A stretch of DNA of 33,143 nucleotides from Acidobacteriota bacterium (GTDB lineage Bacteria; Actinomycetota; Thermoleophilia; Miltoncostaeales; Miltoncostaeaceae). A model generated the notes under the pieces. That model searched no databases and was not told the DNA's origin. It saw nothing but the letters and a program-made list of their open reading frames with translations. Location of the stretch: contig JAGWYY010000004.1 in NCBI GenBank assembly GCA_018969105.1, positions 1 to 33,143 of the forward strand, written 5' to 3'. Position numbers and translations under genes: made by a program. Positions 1 through 7,501 of this stretch are shown piece after piece (positions within the stretch are counted from its first letter, which is position 1; each line of letters begins with the position of its first letter).

Positions 1-1245
1 TGCCCCGTTGGAATTGCTCGCCACCACCGACGCGATCAGGAACCTGCCGATGTCCGCGGTGGTGACGGTGTACGACGATGACGTCGCCCCGCTGATGGCC
101 ACGCACCCCGCGCCCGCCGCCGACGTGCACCGCTGCCATGAGTAGGCATGCCCGGTGGGCAGGTACTTCCAGGTGCCGTTGGACACCGTGAGCACCGTGC
201 CGACCTTCGGCCGTCCGGATACCGACGGGGCGGTGACACCCGTGGGCACCACGCCGGTGAGCACGCGCCCGACCCTGCCGCCGGGATCGGCGTACCACAC
301 GTTGCCGTCGGGGCCGGCGGTGATGCCGAGCGGCGTGGCCCCGCTGCGGGGGATCACATACTCCGTCACCTGCCCCGACGGGGTGATGCGCCCCACCCGA
401 CCGGAATCCTCCTCGGTGAACCACAGATTGCCGTCGGGGCCTGAGGTGATGCCCTTGAGCCGCGTGGCGCCCGACGTCACCGGGAACGTGGTGACGGTGC
501 CCGACGTGGTGATGCGGGCAATGGCCGGCGGCGTGGTTCCACGGAGCGTCACCCACAGGTTGCCGTCGGGGCCGCTGGTGATGGCGCCCGGGTTGGAGCC
601 GGCTGCGAAGGTGCTCGCAATCACGGTGACGCCCGCGGGCGTGGTGCGCGTGAGCGCATCCTCGCCGCCGGCGATGCCCCACACGTTGCCGTCAGACCCG
701 GCCGCGAGGCCCGTCAGCAGGGTCACGGCACTGGGAAGCGCGAAGGTCGACACAGCGCCGCCGGTGGTCGCCCGGACGACCGACCCGACAATCGAGAGCC
801 ACATGTTGCCGTCGGGGCCTGCGATCACGGCCTGTGCATAGGCGTTCGCAGGCACCGGGAAGGTGCTCACGGGCGTCACCGCTCCCGCGGTGGTGGACCG
901 CGCGAGGGCAGGCACCGGGTTGAAGGCCTCGGTGAACCACAGGTTGCCGTCGGGGCCGCTGGCAATTGACAGCGGTGCCGAGTCGTTCGGAATGCCTGCG
1001 GTGAAGCCGGTGAACGTGCCGCTGGGGGTGACCCGGCCGATTCCGCTCAACGAGTTGGTGGTGGGGAGCACCTCGGTGTACTGCCCGATCCACAGGTTGC
1101 CATCCGGTCCGCTGGTGATCGCCTGGGGGCCGCCGCCGGTCACGGGGAACTCCGTGACGTCGCCCACCGCGGCGCTGCCAACGGCCGGCAGTGCCAGGGC
1201 ACCGGCGAGCCCGAGCAGCAGGGCATGGCGAATGGGATGGGACAT
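1..1245 (-). CDS. Secreted seven-bladed Vgb/NHL-like beta-propeller with C-terminal Ig-like domain (3' end beyond window)
   Basis: The frame is open for 415 codons from ATG 1245 to the left edge, so the C-terminus is missing. It begins with a signal peptide (basic MSHPIRH, then a Leu/Ala-rich core ending near GSAA). Seven copies of a GPDGN(L/V/M)W blade motif follow at about 40-50 residue spacing, which matches a seven-bladed propeller of the virginiamycin B lyase (streptogramin lyase) fold. The GxHG-type histidines usual in lyase blades are absent; most blades read AITSGPDGN or GITSGPDGN. Catalysis is therefore doubtful and a surface binding role is more likely. After a linker comes an Ig-like domain with the pattern SWQRC...C.AISGATSSSYTVTTADIG, common in secreted actinobacterial proteins. 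No Shine-Dalgarno is visible; TAGACC lies 6 nt before the start. The start could be leaderless. Confidence 0.85.
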   Translation of the reverse strand, partial: MSHPIRHALLLGLAGALALPAVGSAAVGDVTEFPVTGGGPQAITSGPDGNLWIGQYTEVLPTTNSLSGIGRVTPSGTFTGFTAGIPNDSAPLSIASGPDGNLWFTEAFNPVPALARSTTAGAVTPVSTFPVPANAYAQAVIAGPDGNMWLSIVGSVVRATTGGAVSTFALPSAVTLLTGLAAGSDGNVWGIAGGEDALTRTTPAGVTVIASTFAAGSNPGAITSGPDGNLWVTLRGTTPPAIARITTSGTVTTFPVTSGATRLKGITSGPDGNLWFTEEDSGRVGRITPSGQVTEYVIPRSGATPLGITAGPDGNVWYADPGGRVGRVLTGVVPTGVTAPSVSGRPKVGTVLTVSNGTWKYLPTGHAYSWQRCTSAAGAGCVAISGATSSSYTVTTADIGRFLIASVVASNSNGA

Positions 1246-1301
1246 GAAGGAGGTCTACGCGCCCTTGGCCAGCAGTCCTGCCGAGGCGGTAATGCAGCGA
1301 C

Positions 1302-1319
1302 GTCACATCATGATGCGAC
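1302..1319. promoter_or_regulatory. Near-perfect 18-bp palindrome, candidate antitoxin operator
   Basis: GTC-A-CATCATGATG-C-GAC is palindromic except for one base pair. It lies 16 nt before the ribbon-helix-helix antitoxin start and also between that gene and the divergent propeller gene. RHH antitoxins usually repress their own promoter through such palindromes. Binding here is inferred. Confidence 0.4.
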
Positions 1320-1334
1320 ATTTGTGGCACCCTG

Positions 1335-1610
1335 ATGCACATGGAAGGCAAGAAGCCCGGGAAGATGGGGCGTGTGCGCACGACCGTCACGCTCGATCCC
1401 GATGTCGCCAAGGTGCTGGAGGACCTCCAGCGCGAACGCGGCCAGGGGCTCAGTGAGGTGCTCAACGACCTCGTCCGCTCTGGGCCGGCCAACGCACCCG
1501 TGCGGGCGCCGTTCGTGCAGCGGACGTCCCCCATCGGCATCACGGGCCCGTCGTGCACCGGGGAGATCCTCGGCATGGATGACGACCAGCGCTTCCCGGT
1601 GACCGGGTGA
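1335..1610 (+). CDS. Ribbon-helix-helix antitoxin (VapB/CopG type)
   Basis: A 91-residue protein. Residues about 13-50 (RVRTTVTLDPDVAKVLEDL, then LSEVLNDLVRSG) match the short beta strand and two helices of the RHH/CopG DNA-binding fold used by many VapB antitoxins. The C-terminal 40 residues are low-complexity, as expected for the toxin-binding tail. ATG 1335, 1341 and 1365 are all in frame; the RHH strand begins right after the third, so the first 10 residues may not be translated. The stop overlaps the GTG of the next reading frame (GTGA), the usual vapBC coupling, but that toxin frame is truncated. The antitoxin may therefore be a solitary survivor. The nearby palindrome at 1302-1319 could be its operator. 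Confidence 0.75.
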   Translation: MHMEGKKPGKMGRVRTTVTLDPDVAKVLEDLQRERGQGLSEVLNDLVRSGPANAPVRAPFVQRTSPIGITGPSCTGEILGMDDDQRFPVTG

Positions 1611-1726
1611 TCGTCGACGCCAACCTGCTGCTGTACGCGCGCGACGACCTCTCGCCATTCCACGAGCGGGCGCGCCCCTGGCTCGAGGTGCGGTGGAGCA
1701 ATCCGGTGGCCGAACCGGCCGGCTGA
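1607..1726 (+). pseudogene. Truncated PIN-domain VapC toxin remnant
   Basis: GTG 1607 overlaps the antitoxin stop by 4 bp and opens a 39-codon frame. It begins VIVDANLLLYARDDLSPFHE and continues RARPWLE, a textbook start of a VapC PIN ribonuclease including the first catalytic aspartate. About 27 residues are homologous; the frame then changes to an unrelated tail and stops. A complete VapC is about 130 residues and needs three more acidic residues, so this product cannot be active. I see no continuation of the PIN domain in the other frames before the next gene at 1849. An internal deletion is the simplest explanation. Confidence 0.8.
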
Positions 1727-1758
1727 ACGCCGACCGCTTCACATAACCCGAACAGGGT

Positions 1759-1787
1759 TCTTCGACCGCTCTTAGGTTGCCCTCACC
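1759..1787 (+). promoter_or_regulatory. Direct-repeat promoter motif, copy A
   Basis: TCTTCG, then CTCTTA 4 nt later, then CTCACC 7 nt later. The two TCTT units are 11 bp apart. The same ungapped arrangement occurs at 12439-12467 before another secreted-protein gene. Eleven-bp spacing suits an OmpR/PhoB-type response regulator; this is inferred. A small AACCC/GGGTT inverted repeat (1745-1759) lies just upstream. Confidence 0.4.
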
Positions 1788-1848
1788 CGGCTCTCGCGGG
1801 AGCCCGTGAATGTGGCGTCGCCTGCTCAACCAACCCCAGGAGCAACCG

Positions 1849-2547
1849 ATGAAGACCCGTTCCCGCAAGATCACCAGCCTTCTGCTCGCCGGCAGCATCC
1901 TCGCCACCGGTGCAGCCGGAATCGGCATGTCGAGTGCCATGGCCCATGACAACGGCGGCACGCAGGGTGCCGCCCGCCAGGCGCGCGCCGGGCACCAGAT
2001 GCCCGCTGCCGTGGCCACGGCCGTGAAGAGCCTGCTCGGCGTGGACGACGCCGCGCTCGCCGCCGCCCGCCAGGCCGGCACCTCGCTCACGGCGCTTGCG
2101 CAGCAGAAGGGCATCGCGCGCGACACCCTGGTGACCACCATCTTCAATGCGCTCAAGGCCAACCGGCCGGCGAACGCCCCGGCGCGCACCGATGCCCAGA
2201 TCACCGCCAAGGCCGGCCACATCGCCGACCACGTGCCCGGGCAGGGCGGTCGCAGGGCCGACGGGGTGCGCACGGCGGTCGAGGGCGCCATCGCTCAGGC
2301 CATCGGCGTGAGCGCCGACGAGCTGAAGGCCGCGCGCCAGGCCGGCACCTCGCCCGCCACGCTCGCCCAGCAGAAGGGAGTGTCCCGCGACACCGTGGTG
2401 ACCGCCGTCGTCGCCGCCCTCAAGGCCAACAAGCCCGCTGACGCGCCGGACCTCACCGACGCCCAGCTCACCGAGATGGCCGGCCGCGTGGTGGACAACG
2501 CGCGACCCGGTCACGGTCCCGGCGGCCATGGGAGCCACCGCCGGTAG
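1849..2547 (+). CDS. Secreted protein with two tandem ~75-residue helical repeats
   Basis: A 232-residue protein. ATG 1849 is chosen because AGGAG lies 7 nt upstream and a clear signal peptide follows (MKTRSRK, hydrophobic core, cleavage after SSAMA). Two homologous units fill the mature protein. Each contains a LGV(D/S)xxxLxAARQAGTS block, then LAQQKG(I/V)(A/S)RDT(L/V)VT, then ALKAN(R/K)PA(N/D)AP, and ends with a TDAQ(I/L) helix. Such units are predicted to be helical, and similar 'xxG-S-LAxxKGVS' repeats occur in exported actinobacterial proteins of unknown role. The tail is rich in Gly, His and Arg (GHGPGGHGSHRR) and could bind metal. No catalytic motif is visible. The upstream TCTT direct repeats suggest control shared with the YHYH gene at 12501. 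Confidence 0.8.
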   Translation: MKTRSRKITSLLLAGSILATGAAGIGMSSAMAHDNGGTQGAARQARAGHQMPAAVATAVKSLLGVDDAALAAARQAGTSLTALAQQKGIARDTLVTTIFNALKANRPANAPARTDAQITAKAGHIADHVPGQGGRRADGVRTAVEGAIAQAIGVSADELKAARQAGTSPATLAQQKGVSRDTVVTAVVAALKANKPADAPDLTDAQLTEMAGRVVDNARPGHGPGGHGSHRR

Positions 2548-2609
2548 GTGCCCCGGGCCCCCCGGGCCGGTAGCCTGACCTCGTCACCAATCGCAGGGGA
2601 GAGCGATCG

Positions 2610-3119
2610 ATGGGCGAGTCAGAGCGCAAGCCGGTTCCGGGGGGCCTGAGCACCGGTCTCGGGAGGGCCGCCGTGGCGGATCCCGCGGCCAATCCCTGGG
2701 GGGCACTCGTGGTGGGCCTGCCTGGCACGCAGGCCGAGGGCGTGGAGGCCATGTGCTGGTTCGCCGATGGCAACGCGCTGGTGAGCGCGCTGGCCATGGA
2801 GATCCCGCTGTGGAACGTGAACCCGGCCGACGAGGAGGATGCCCACCGCGCGCGCCAGCTGGCCAGCATGGGCCAGCGCATCGTGGCCGGCGGCGGAGCC
2901 GGCGATGAGACCTTTGCCTACTCGGCCCCGGCGGTGAAGCATCTGCTGCAGCAGGACGCCGACGTCCGCTGGCTCGGCAAGGTGGATGACCTCATGACCA
3001 GTGACGACGCCCTGGCCGTGGAGCTGCGGGCGGCGTTCACGTCGGGCGACGGCGCGGCCCCGGTGGCCGATGCCGAGCGCGAGGCCTTCACCACCTTCCT
3101 GCGCGAGCGCTACGCCTAG
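2610..3119 (+). CDS. Conserved-looking hypothetical protein, 169 aa
   Basis: ATG 2610 has GGGGAGAG about 6 nt upstream, and a likely -10 box TAGCCT lies at 2571-2576, giving a short leader. The protein is soluble and acidic, with no signal peptide or membrane segment. Visible features are a Gly/Pro-rich N-terminus, a GALVVGLPGT strand-turn, the segment EAMCWFADGNALVSALAMEIPLW (more than one predicted helix), and a charged C-terminal helix ending FLRERYA. I do not recognise the family. It stands alone between a secreted-protein gene and a convergent pair, and a hairpin follows it. Confidence 0.7.
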   Translation: MGESERKPVPGGLSTGLGRAAVADPAANPWGALVVGLPGTQAEGVEAMCWFADGNALVSALAMEIPLWNVNPADEEDAHRARQLASMGQRIVAGGGAGDETFAYSAPAVKHLLQQDADVRWLGKVDDLMTSDDALAVELRAAFTSGDGAAPVADAEREAFTTFLRERYA

Positions 3120-3134
3120 AGGCGGCACCGCGTG

Positions 3135-3158
3135 GCCGGCGGCGGAGACGGCGCCGGC
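3135..3158. terminator. GC-rich hairpin between convergent genes
   Basis: GCCGGCG (3135-3141) pairs perfectly with CGCCGGC (3152-3158) across a 10-nt loop, in the 50-bp gap where the gene ending at 3119 meets the gene ending at 3170. It is placed to end transcription from both sides. There is no T tract. Confidence 0.4.
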
Positions 3159-3169
3159 TGCCTGCCGGC

Positions 3170-4018
3170 TCAGCCCACGAACTTCTGCAGCTCGGCGGCC
3201 ACGATGAGCGTGGCGGCCTCGGTGGGCGTGAGCCCCTCCCCGGCCGCGAAGGCGAGGATGCTGTCGGCCGTCACGGTGACGGGCAGGCCGCCCACCACGC
3301 CGGCGATTGCCTGACGGCCGGGATCCCACGCAAGGGTGGTGAGGTCCGACGGGATCGCCGCGGCAGCGATGTCATCCCAGAAGCCCGGCGCCACCGCGAT
3401 GAGGGCCGTGACCCGGTCAATCACGTCTCCCGCGTAGTCCCACTCGCGCCACCAGCCACCGCGTGAGGGGTGCACGCGCACGGCCTCCGACGCATCGAGC
3501 GGACCGCGACCCAGGTCGGGCACCGCCGCCTCGCCCTTGGGGGCCTGCACCACGGCCACGGCGCAGCCCGGCGCGATGATCTCCCAGCACGTGGTGCCGG
3601 GGTCGGCCTTCGCCTGCGCGAAGGCCCGCCGCCAGGCGTCGCGCGCACAGGGCCAGCGTCCCCACGCGCGCGCGATGGCCTCGCCATCCGCGTGGTGGCC
3701 GATGGCCACGCCGGCCTCCACATCGGGCAGCGCGCCATCCAGCCGCGGCAGCAGGGCCGCAACGCCCGTGGCGCTCACGGCCAGGGTGGGCAGCGCGCGC
3801 TCGTCGGGGGTGATGGTGAGGAACGTGCGCTCGGGGTCGGGGTCGCGACTGGGCAACGCCTGCGTGCCGTTCTCGTGGATCTCCGCGATGAGCGCGTAGG
3901 GGTCGCCGTCGAGCGGGAATGCCGCCTCGCCACAGGGGTGGATGTCACCCGGCATGTCGGTGAGGTGCATCCACACCACGCCGCCCACGGCCAGGCCCTG
4001 CTCGGTGTGGAGGATCAC
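3170..4018 (-). CDS. Hypothetical protein coupled to a universal stress protein
   Basis: The start is GTG 4018, whose GTGA overlaps the stop of the upstream stress-protein gene by 4 bp; extending further upstream would run through that gene. The product has 282 residues, with no signal peptide or transmembrane segment. It looks like an alpha/beta protein: VVWMHLTDMPGDIHP near the N-terminus, TFLTITPDERALPTLAVS in the middle, and a C-terminal region (AGVVGGLPVTVTADSILAFAAGEGLTPTEAATLIVAAELQKF) predicted as a strand followed by helices. I recognise no family or catalytic motif. Coupling to the stress protein suggests the two are produced together. Confidence 0.7.
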   Translation of the reverse strand: MILHTEQGLAVGGVVWMHLTDMPGDIHPCGEAAFPLDGDPYALIAEIHENGTQALPSRDPDPERTFLTITPDERALPTLAVSATGVAALLPRLDGALPDVEAGVAIGHHADGEAIARAWGRWPCARDAWRRAFAQAKADPGTTCWEIIAPGCAVAVVQAPKGEAAVPDLGRGPLDASEAVRVHPSRGGWWREWDYAGDVIDRVTALIAVAPGFWDDIAAAAIPSDLTTLAWDPGRQAIAGVVGGLPVTVTADSILAFAAGEGLTPTEAATLIVAAELQKFVG

Positions 4019-4833
4019 GCGGGCGGGCGGACGACCAGCACCGATGAGGCCGACTTGTGCGCCACGCGCTCCGACACGCTGCCCAGCGCCTTCGCGCCCT
4101 TCAGACCACGGGCGCCCATCACGATGAGGTCTACCCCCTCGCCCACCCGGGCGATCGCGTCGTGCGCGCGGCCGCGCAGCTGCTCCACGGGGATGTCCCC
4201 GAGCGGGCCCGGCGCCACGGCACCGGCGGCCACGCGACCGGCGGTGACCACGCGCAGCGTGGGGCGGCCCGCGGCGGCGACCTCGATCTGCCGGGCCACC
4301 TCGAGCGCGTAGAGCGACGGCTCCGAGCCGTCGACGGCCACGGCGATCGCCCGCGGGAAGTCGTCCTCGTCGAAGGGCGGGCGGGCCACCAGCACCGAGC
4401 ACGCGGCGTGGCGGATCATGTCGGTGGCCGTGCTCGAGAGCACCAGCCCGCTCACGCGTCCGCCGCCGTGGCTGCCCAGCACCAGCACGCGGGTGTCGCG
4501 CGAGGCATCCAGCAGCACGTCACGCGTGGCGCCTTCGATCACCTCGCCCGTCACCTCCACGCCATCGGGCACCTGCTTGCGTCCGTCGGCCACCGCCTCG
4601 GCGGCCCGCTCGAGCAGGCGCTGCTTGGCCAGGTGGTCGCCGTCAGACGTCACGATGTCCTCGGGCGACACCAGGCGCTGGCCCGCCCAGGTGTTCATGG
4701 CGGCGAAGTAGGGGTCGGCGACGGCGATGAGGCGCACGGAGCCCCCCGGACTCACCAGGCGCCCCGCCTGGCGCGCGGCCTCGAAGCCCGCGCGGGTGCC
4801 ATCGATGGCAGCGGTGATTCGGCTGAGTGGCAT
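4015..4833 (-). CDS. Tandem-domain universal stress protein (UspA family)
   Basis: A 272-residue protein with two Usp domains, roughly residues 1-150 and 160-272. Each starts with a strand and conserved Asp (ITAAIDGT; AIAVAVDGSE) and ends with a nucleotide-binding glycine region (VLGSHGGGRVSGLVLSST; VMGARGLKGAKALGSVSERV) and a closing CSVLVAR or SSVLVVRPP strand. The family motif is G-x2-G-x9-G(S/T). In the second domain only seven residues lie between the glycines, so ATP binding there may be altered. Two-domain Usp proteins are common in actinobacteria and act in the cytosol in stress or dormancy responses. It is the first gene of a coupled pair with the gene ending at 3170. Confidence 0.9.
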   Translation of the reverse strand: MPLSRITAAIDGTRAGFEAARQAGRLVSPGGSVRLIAVADPYFAAMNTWAGQRLVSPEDIVTSDGDHLAKQRLLERAAEAVADGRKQVPDGVEVTGEVIEGATRDVLLDASRDTRVLVLGSHGGGRVSGLVLSSTATDMIRHAACSVLVARPPFDEDDFPRAIAVAVDGSEPSLYALEVARQIEVAAAGRPTLRVVTAGRVAAGAVAPGPLGDIPVEQLRGRAHDAIARVGEGVDLIVMGARGLKGAKALGSVSERVAHKSASSVLVVRPPA

Positions 4834-4929
4834 GCGCGGATGATGCCGCGCCGGGCGCGCTGCGGCCCCGGTATCGGCCCCCCGGCAGGACGGGCCCGCC
4901 GATGCGGCCGGTGCGACCGATGCGGCCGG

Positions 4930-7020
4930 TCACCCCGCGGGGCGGGTGATGCTGACGGCGTCGGCCCCGGCGATGCGCGCCGAGATGGTGATGGTGCCCG
5001 AGACCAAGCCCGCTGGCGCGAGGGTGACTGTCACCACCCGGCGGCCGGCCGAGCGCGCGACGAACGCCGTCCTGCCGATGACGCGGCCCGATGAGGTGCG
5101 GGCCACCACCACCACGCGACCGGCGCGGCGGGTGGTGACTGTCACCCGGTTCGCGCCCGCGCGCAGCGTCGACGGAGCGGAGACCGTCACCGGATCGCCG
5201 CCCACGAGGCGCAGCGACTCGATGTCGGATCCCGGGTCGAGGCCCGGCTGGCGCGCGGTGGCGGCCACGCTCACAAGGCCACGCCGGGCGCCGGAGTTGA
5301 GCGGCACGTTCACCCAGCGCACCCCGGCCTTGGCGAAGCGCACCACCTGGCGCCCGATCACGCGCGAGCGCTTCACCCTGTCGTTGTCGCGGAAGTCGCG
5401 CCTGAGCACCAGCACCACGCGCGACGCCTGGAACGTGCGCACGCGCACGCGCACCGGGCCCGACACCGGTGCCGTCTTGCGCACCACGAGGCCCACGCGG
5501 GCGGTGACGCCGAACGACGGTCGCGCGAGCCGCTGCCCGGTGTCCACGCCGGCGGTGGGCGCACCCGGGGCGGGAATTGCGCCGTCCATGCCGTTCACGA
5601 CCGGGGCGAGGTCGCCGTTGGGCCCCGCCGGCTGGATGTCGATGCCGCCGGGCCCGGGCGGCGGAGGCGGCGGCACCGCGCCGAGCATCTCGGGCCGCTC
5701 GTACGCGCCGATGTCGGGCGCCGGGTTGCGCAGGTTGGCGGCGCCCTGCGGACGCGATCCGGCCTCCCCGTATCGCCACGACGAGAGCGACTGCGGGGCC
5801 ACCGCCGCGGCGGAGGCAGAGAAGGCGTCGGTGGCCGCGTTGAGCAGGGGCGATCCGGCTGAGGGCATCATGCCGCCAGGCCAGTCACGGGTGTTGAGGC
5901 CCCCCTCCACGCCCGGGTCGCCCACCGAGTTCCCGTTGAGCACCGGTCCGTCAAGGCCCAGGGTGATGGCGTCGAGAGGGCCCGGCACCCCGACGAAGCG
6001 GTTGTTCACGATGCTCGCGGATGCGCCCCCGCGGCCGGCACCGAGGGGCTGGGTCGCGCTGACGGGGGCCAGGCAGTTGGGAGCGGCCACCCGCACGAGC
6101 GACCCGGCGAGCAGCACCGCGACCTGGCGCCCCGCGGCGCCCGGACGCGAGAGGCTGATGGGCGGCCTGCACGAGCGCTGCCAGATGCTGGACAGCGCGA
6201 TGTACGGGTAGTTGAGGGCGGCCGGTGCCTGCCCGGGCTCCTCACGCACCTCCACGGCCGAGCTGTTGGCCTGCTGGGGCGTGGTGATGGCCGAGTTGTA
6301 GACCGCCGCGCGACCTCCCCAGGTCACGTAGCCCCCCTGCAGCACGGAGGCGTTCACCACCGGGGCCGGTGCGTCCGCGCCACCGCCGTCGGGCCCCACC
6401 GCCAGGCGGCCACCGGAGATGGTGCTGCCGAGCACGTACCCGGAACCCTTCATCACCACCGCGGTCTCATTCCCCGTGGCGGCGACGAGCGAGCTGAGCA
6501 CCTGCAGGTTGCCCCCGCGCATGCTGAGCGTGGGGGCATTCGCCCGCGCGCGCGTGACGGTGAGGTTGAAGAGCCACCCGCCGGCGCCGGCGGAGGAGAT
6601 CCACGTGCCCGGCGCGGTGCCCGTCACGCCGAAGCCGACGGCCTGCACCCCGCCGCTGAAGATGAGCGCACCGGCTCCGGTGAGGTTCACGAGCGCCTGC
6701 ACGCCCCCGGGGCCGGCCACCGCCACCATTCCGCGGAACTGCGCGGGCGCCGCGACGTCGTGACGCCCTGGCTCGAGCACCACGAGCACCACGGGACCCA
6801 CCGGGGCGGCGTTCTCGAGCGCCGCCACGCGCGCGATGGTGCGGCATGCAGTGGCGGCGCTGGGGTCGTTGCCCCGCACCAGGGCGCAGCGGGCGTCGTC
6901 ACCCGCAACGGGGTCAACCCGCACCGAGAGGTCGTTCGGGCCGGCGCCGCCGCCAAGGGCCAGCCCGGGGATGCCCAGCGTGGCAGCAGCCACCAGCGAT
7001 ATGGGGAGGGCGCGGTTCAT
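4930..7020 (-). CDS. Secreted right-handed beta-helix surface protein
   Basis: ATG 7020 precedes a signal peptide (MNRALPISLVAAATLGIPGLALGG); AAGGA lies upstream. The 696-residue product begins with a domain typical of exported parallel beta-helix proteins (ACRTIARVAALENAAPVGPVVLVVLEPGRHDV). Irregular Val/Gly/Asn-rich coils follow, such as SGGVQAVGFGVTGTAPG and NNRFVGVPGPLDAITLGLDGPVLNGNSV. Near residue 440 is the marker PAPDIGAYE, which often closes such helices. A Pro-rich linker (PPPPPPGPGG) leads to two or three beta-rich Thr/Val/Arg modules that are probably Ig-like stalks. The fold is shared with pectate-lyase-like and adhesin proteins; no catalytic site is evident. Two GGTGACWGTCACC palindromes lie in the last module. 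Confidence 0.8.
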   Translation of the reverse strand: MNRALPISLVAAATLGIPGLALGGGAGPNDLSVRVDPVAGDDARCALVRGNDPSAATACRTIARVAALENAAPVGPVVLVVLEPGRHDVAAPAQFRGMVAVAGPGGVQALVNLTGAGALIFSGGVQAVGFGVTGTAPGTWISSAGAGGWLFNLTVTRARANAPTLSMRGGNLQVLSSLVAATGNETAVVMKGSGYVLGSTISGGRLAVGPDGGGADAPAPVVNASVLQGGYVTWGGRAAVYNSAITTPQQANSSAVEVREEPGQAPAALNYPYIALSSIWQRSCRPPISLSRPGAAGRQVAVLLAGSLVRVAAPNCLAPVSATQPLGAGRGGASASIVNNRFVGVPGPLDAITLGLDGPVLNGNSVGDPGVEGGLNTRDWPGGMMPSAGSPLLNAATDAFSASAAAVAPQSLSSWRYGEAGSRPQGAANLRNPAPDIGAYERPEMLGAVPPPPPPGPGGIDIQPAGPNGDLAPVVNGMDGAIPAPGAPTAGVDTGQRLARPSFGVTARVGLVVRKTAPVSGPVRVRVRTFQASRVVLVLRRDFRDNDRVKRSRVIGRQVVRFAKAGVRWVNVPLNSGARRGLVSVAATARQPGLDPGSDIESLRLVGGDPVTVSAPSTLRAGANRVTVTTRRAGRVVVVARTSSGRVIGRTAFVARSAGRRVVTVTLAPAGLVSGTITISARIAGADAVSITRPAG
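5023..5035. repeat. GGTGACTGTCACC palindrome, copy 1
   Basis: Perfect 13-bp palindrome with a T/A centre. In the host gene it reads GTG ACA GTC ACC (Val-Thr-Val-Thr), using the rare Thr codon ACA. Confidence 0.9.
5134..5146. repeat. GGTGACTGTCACC palindrome, copy 2
   Basis: Perfect copy 111 bp from copy 1, in the same gene and frame, again GTG ACA GTC ACC. Confidence 0.9.
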
Positions 7021-7132
7021 GGAGGGAGTCCTTGCGGTGGAGGCTACTCCGGTCCGGGACTGCATCCACACATCGCAGGCATCACCCCTGCCGCGGGCGT
7101 CCGGCCCCTGCGCGCCGCCGCGCGCCCTGCGG

Positions 7133-7477
7133 TCAGAGCGACGCGAGAACGGCGACGGGGTCGCCGTCGGGGCCCGTCCGCACGAACAGCCACCAGCGGT
7201 AGAAGTCGTCGCGGGCGTCCGAGGTGATGGCCACGCCGCACGCGGTTGACTCCGCGGGGCTCAGCCGGAACACCGCATCGGTCACGTGCGCGGGGTCGAG
7301 GGCGTCGGCGCCGAAGGCCGTGAGCGCCGCGGCCACGGCATCGGGAGCGCTTCCCTCTCCACCCTCGTACCGGGCGCCGCACTGCGGGCACGCGCCAGGC
7401 GCGATGTCGTCCACGCCGTCCACCACCACCGCGCCGCACAGCGGGCAGTCGAGCCGGGCGCTCACCGGGACCACCAT
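7133..7477 (-). CDS. Small zinc-ribbon protein, 114 aa
   Basis: The N-terminal half carries two CxxC knuckles (CPLCG and CPQCG, about 20 residues apart), which would bind one zinc as a rubredoxin-like zinc ribbon. The C-terminal half has the segment DDFYRWWLFVRTGPDGDPVAVLASL and no known catalytic motif. ATG 7477 lies 24 bp after the stop of the membrane-protein gene on the same strand, so it is probably the last gene of the rdgB-SDR-membrane protein operon. Zinc ribbons of this kind often mediate nucleic-acid or protein contacts, but nothing here tells which. No signal peptide is present. Confidence 0.7.
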   Translation of the reverse strand: MVVPVSARLDCPLCGAVVVDGVDDIAPGACPQCGARYEGGEGSAPDAVAAALTAFGADALDPAHVTDAVFRLSPAESTACGVAITSDARDDFYRWWLFVRTGPDGDPVAVLASL

Positions 7478-7501
7478 GCCCTCACGCGGCCCACCCCGCG
7501 C

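Noticed and set aside
692-1663. Long minus-strand frame of 323 codons over the propeller gene
   Set aside because: It is a different frame from the propeller, lacks the GPDGN blades, and crosses the antitoxin gene. Composition only.
4900-4930. Direct repeat CGATGCGGCCGGT upstream of the stress-protein gene
   Set aside because: Two short GC-rich copies at the edge of the beta-helix gene; easily explained by composition.
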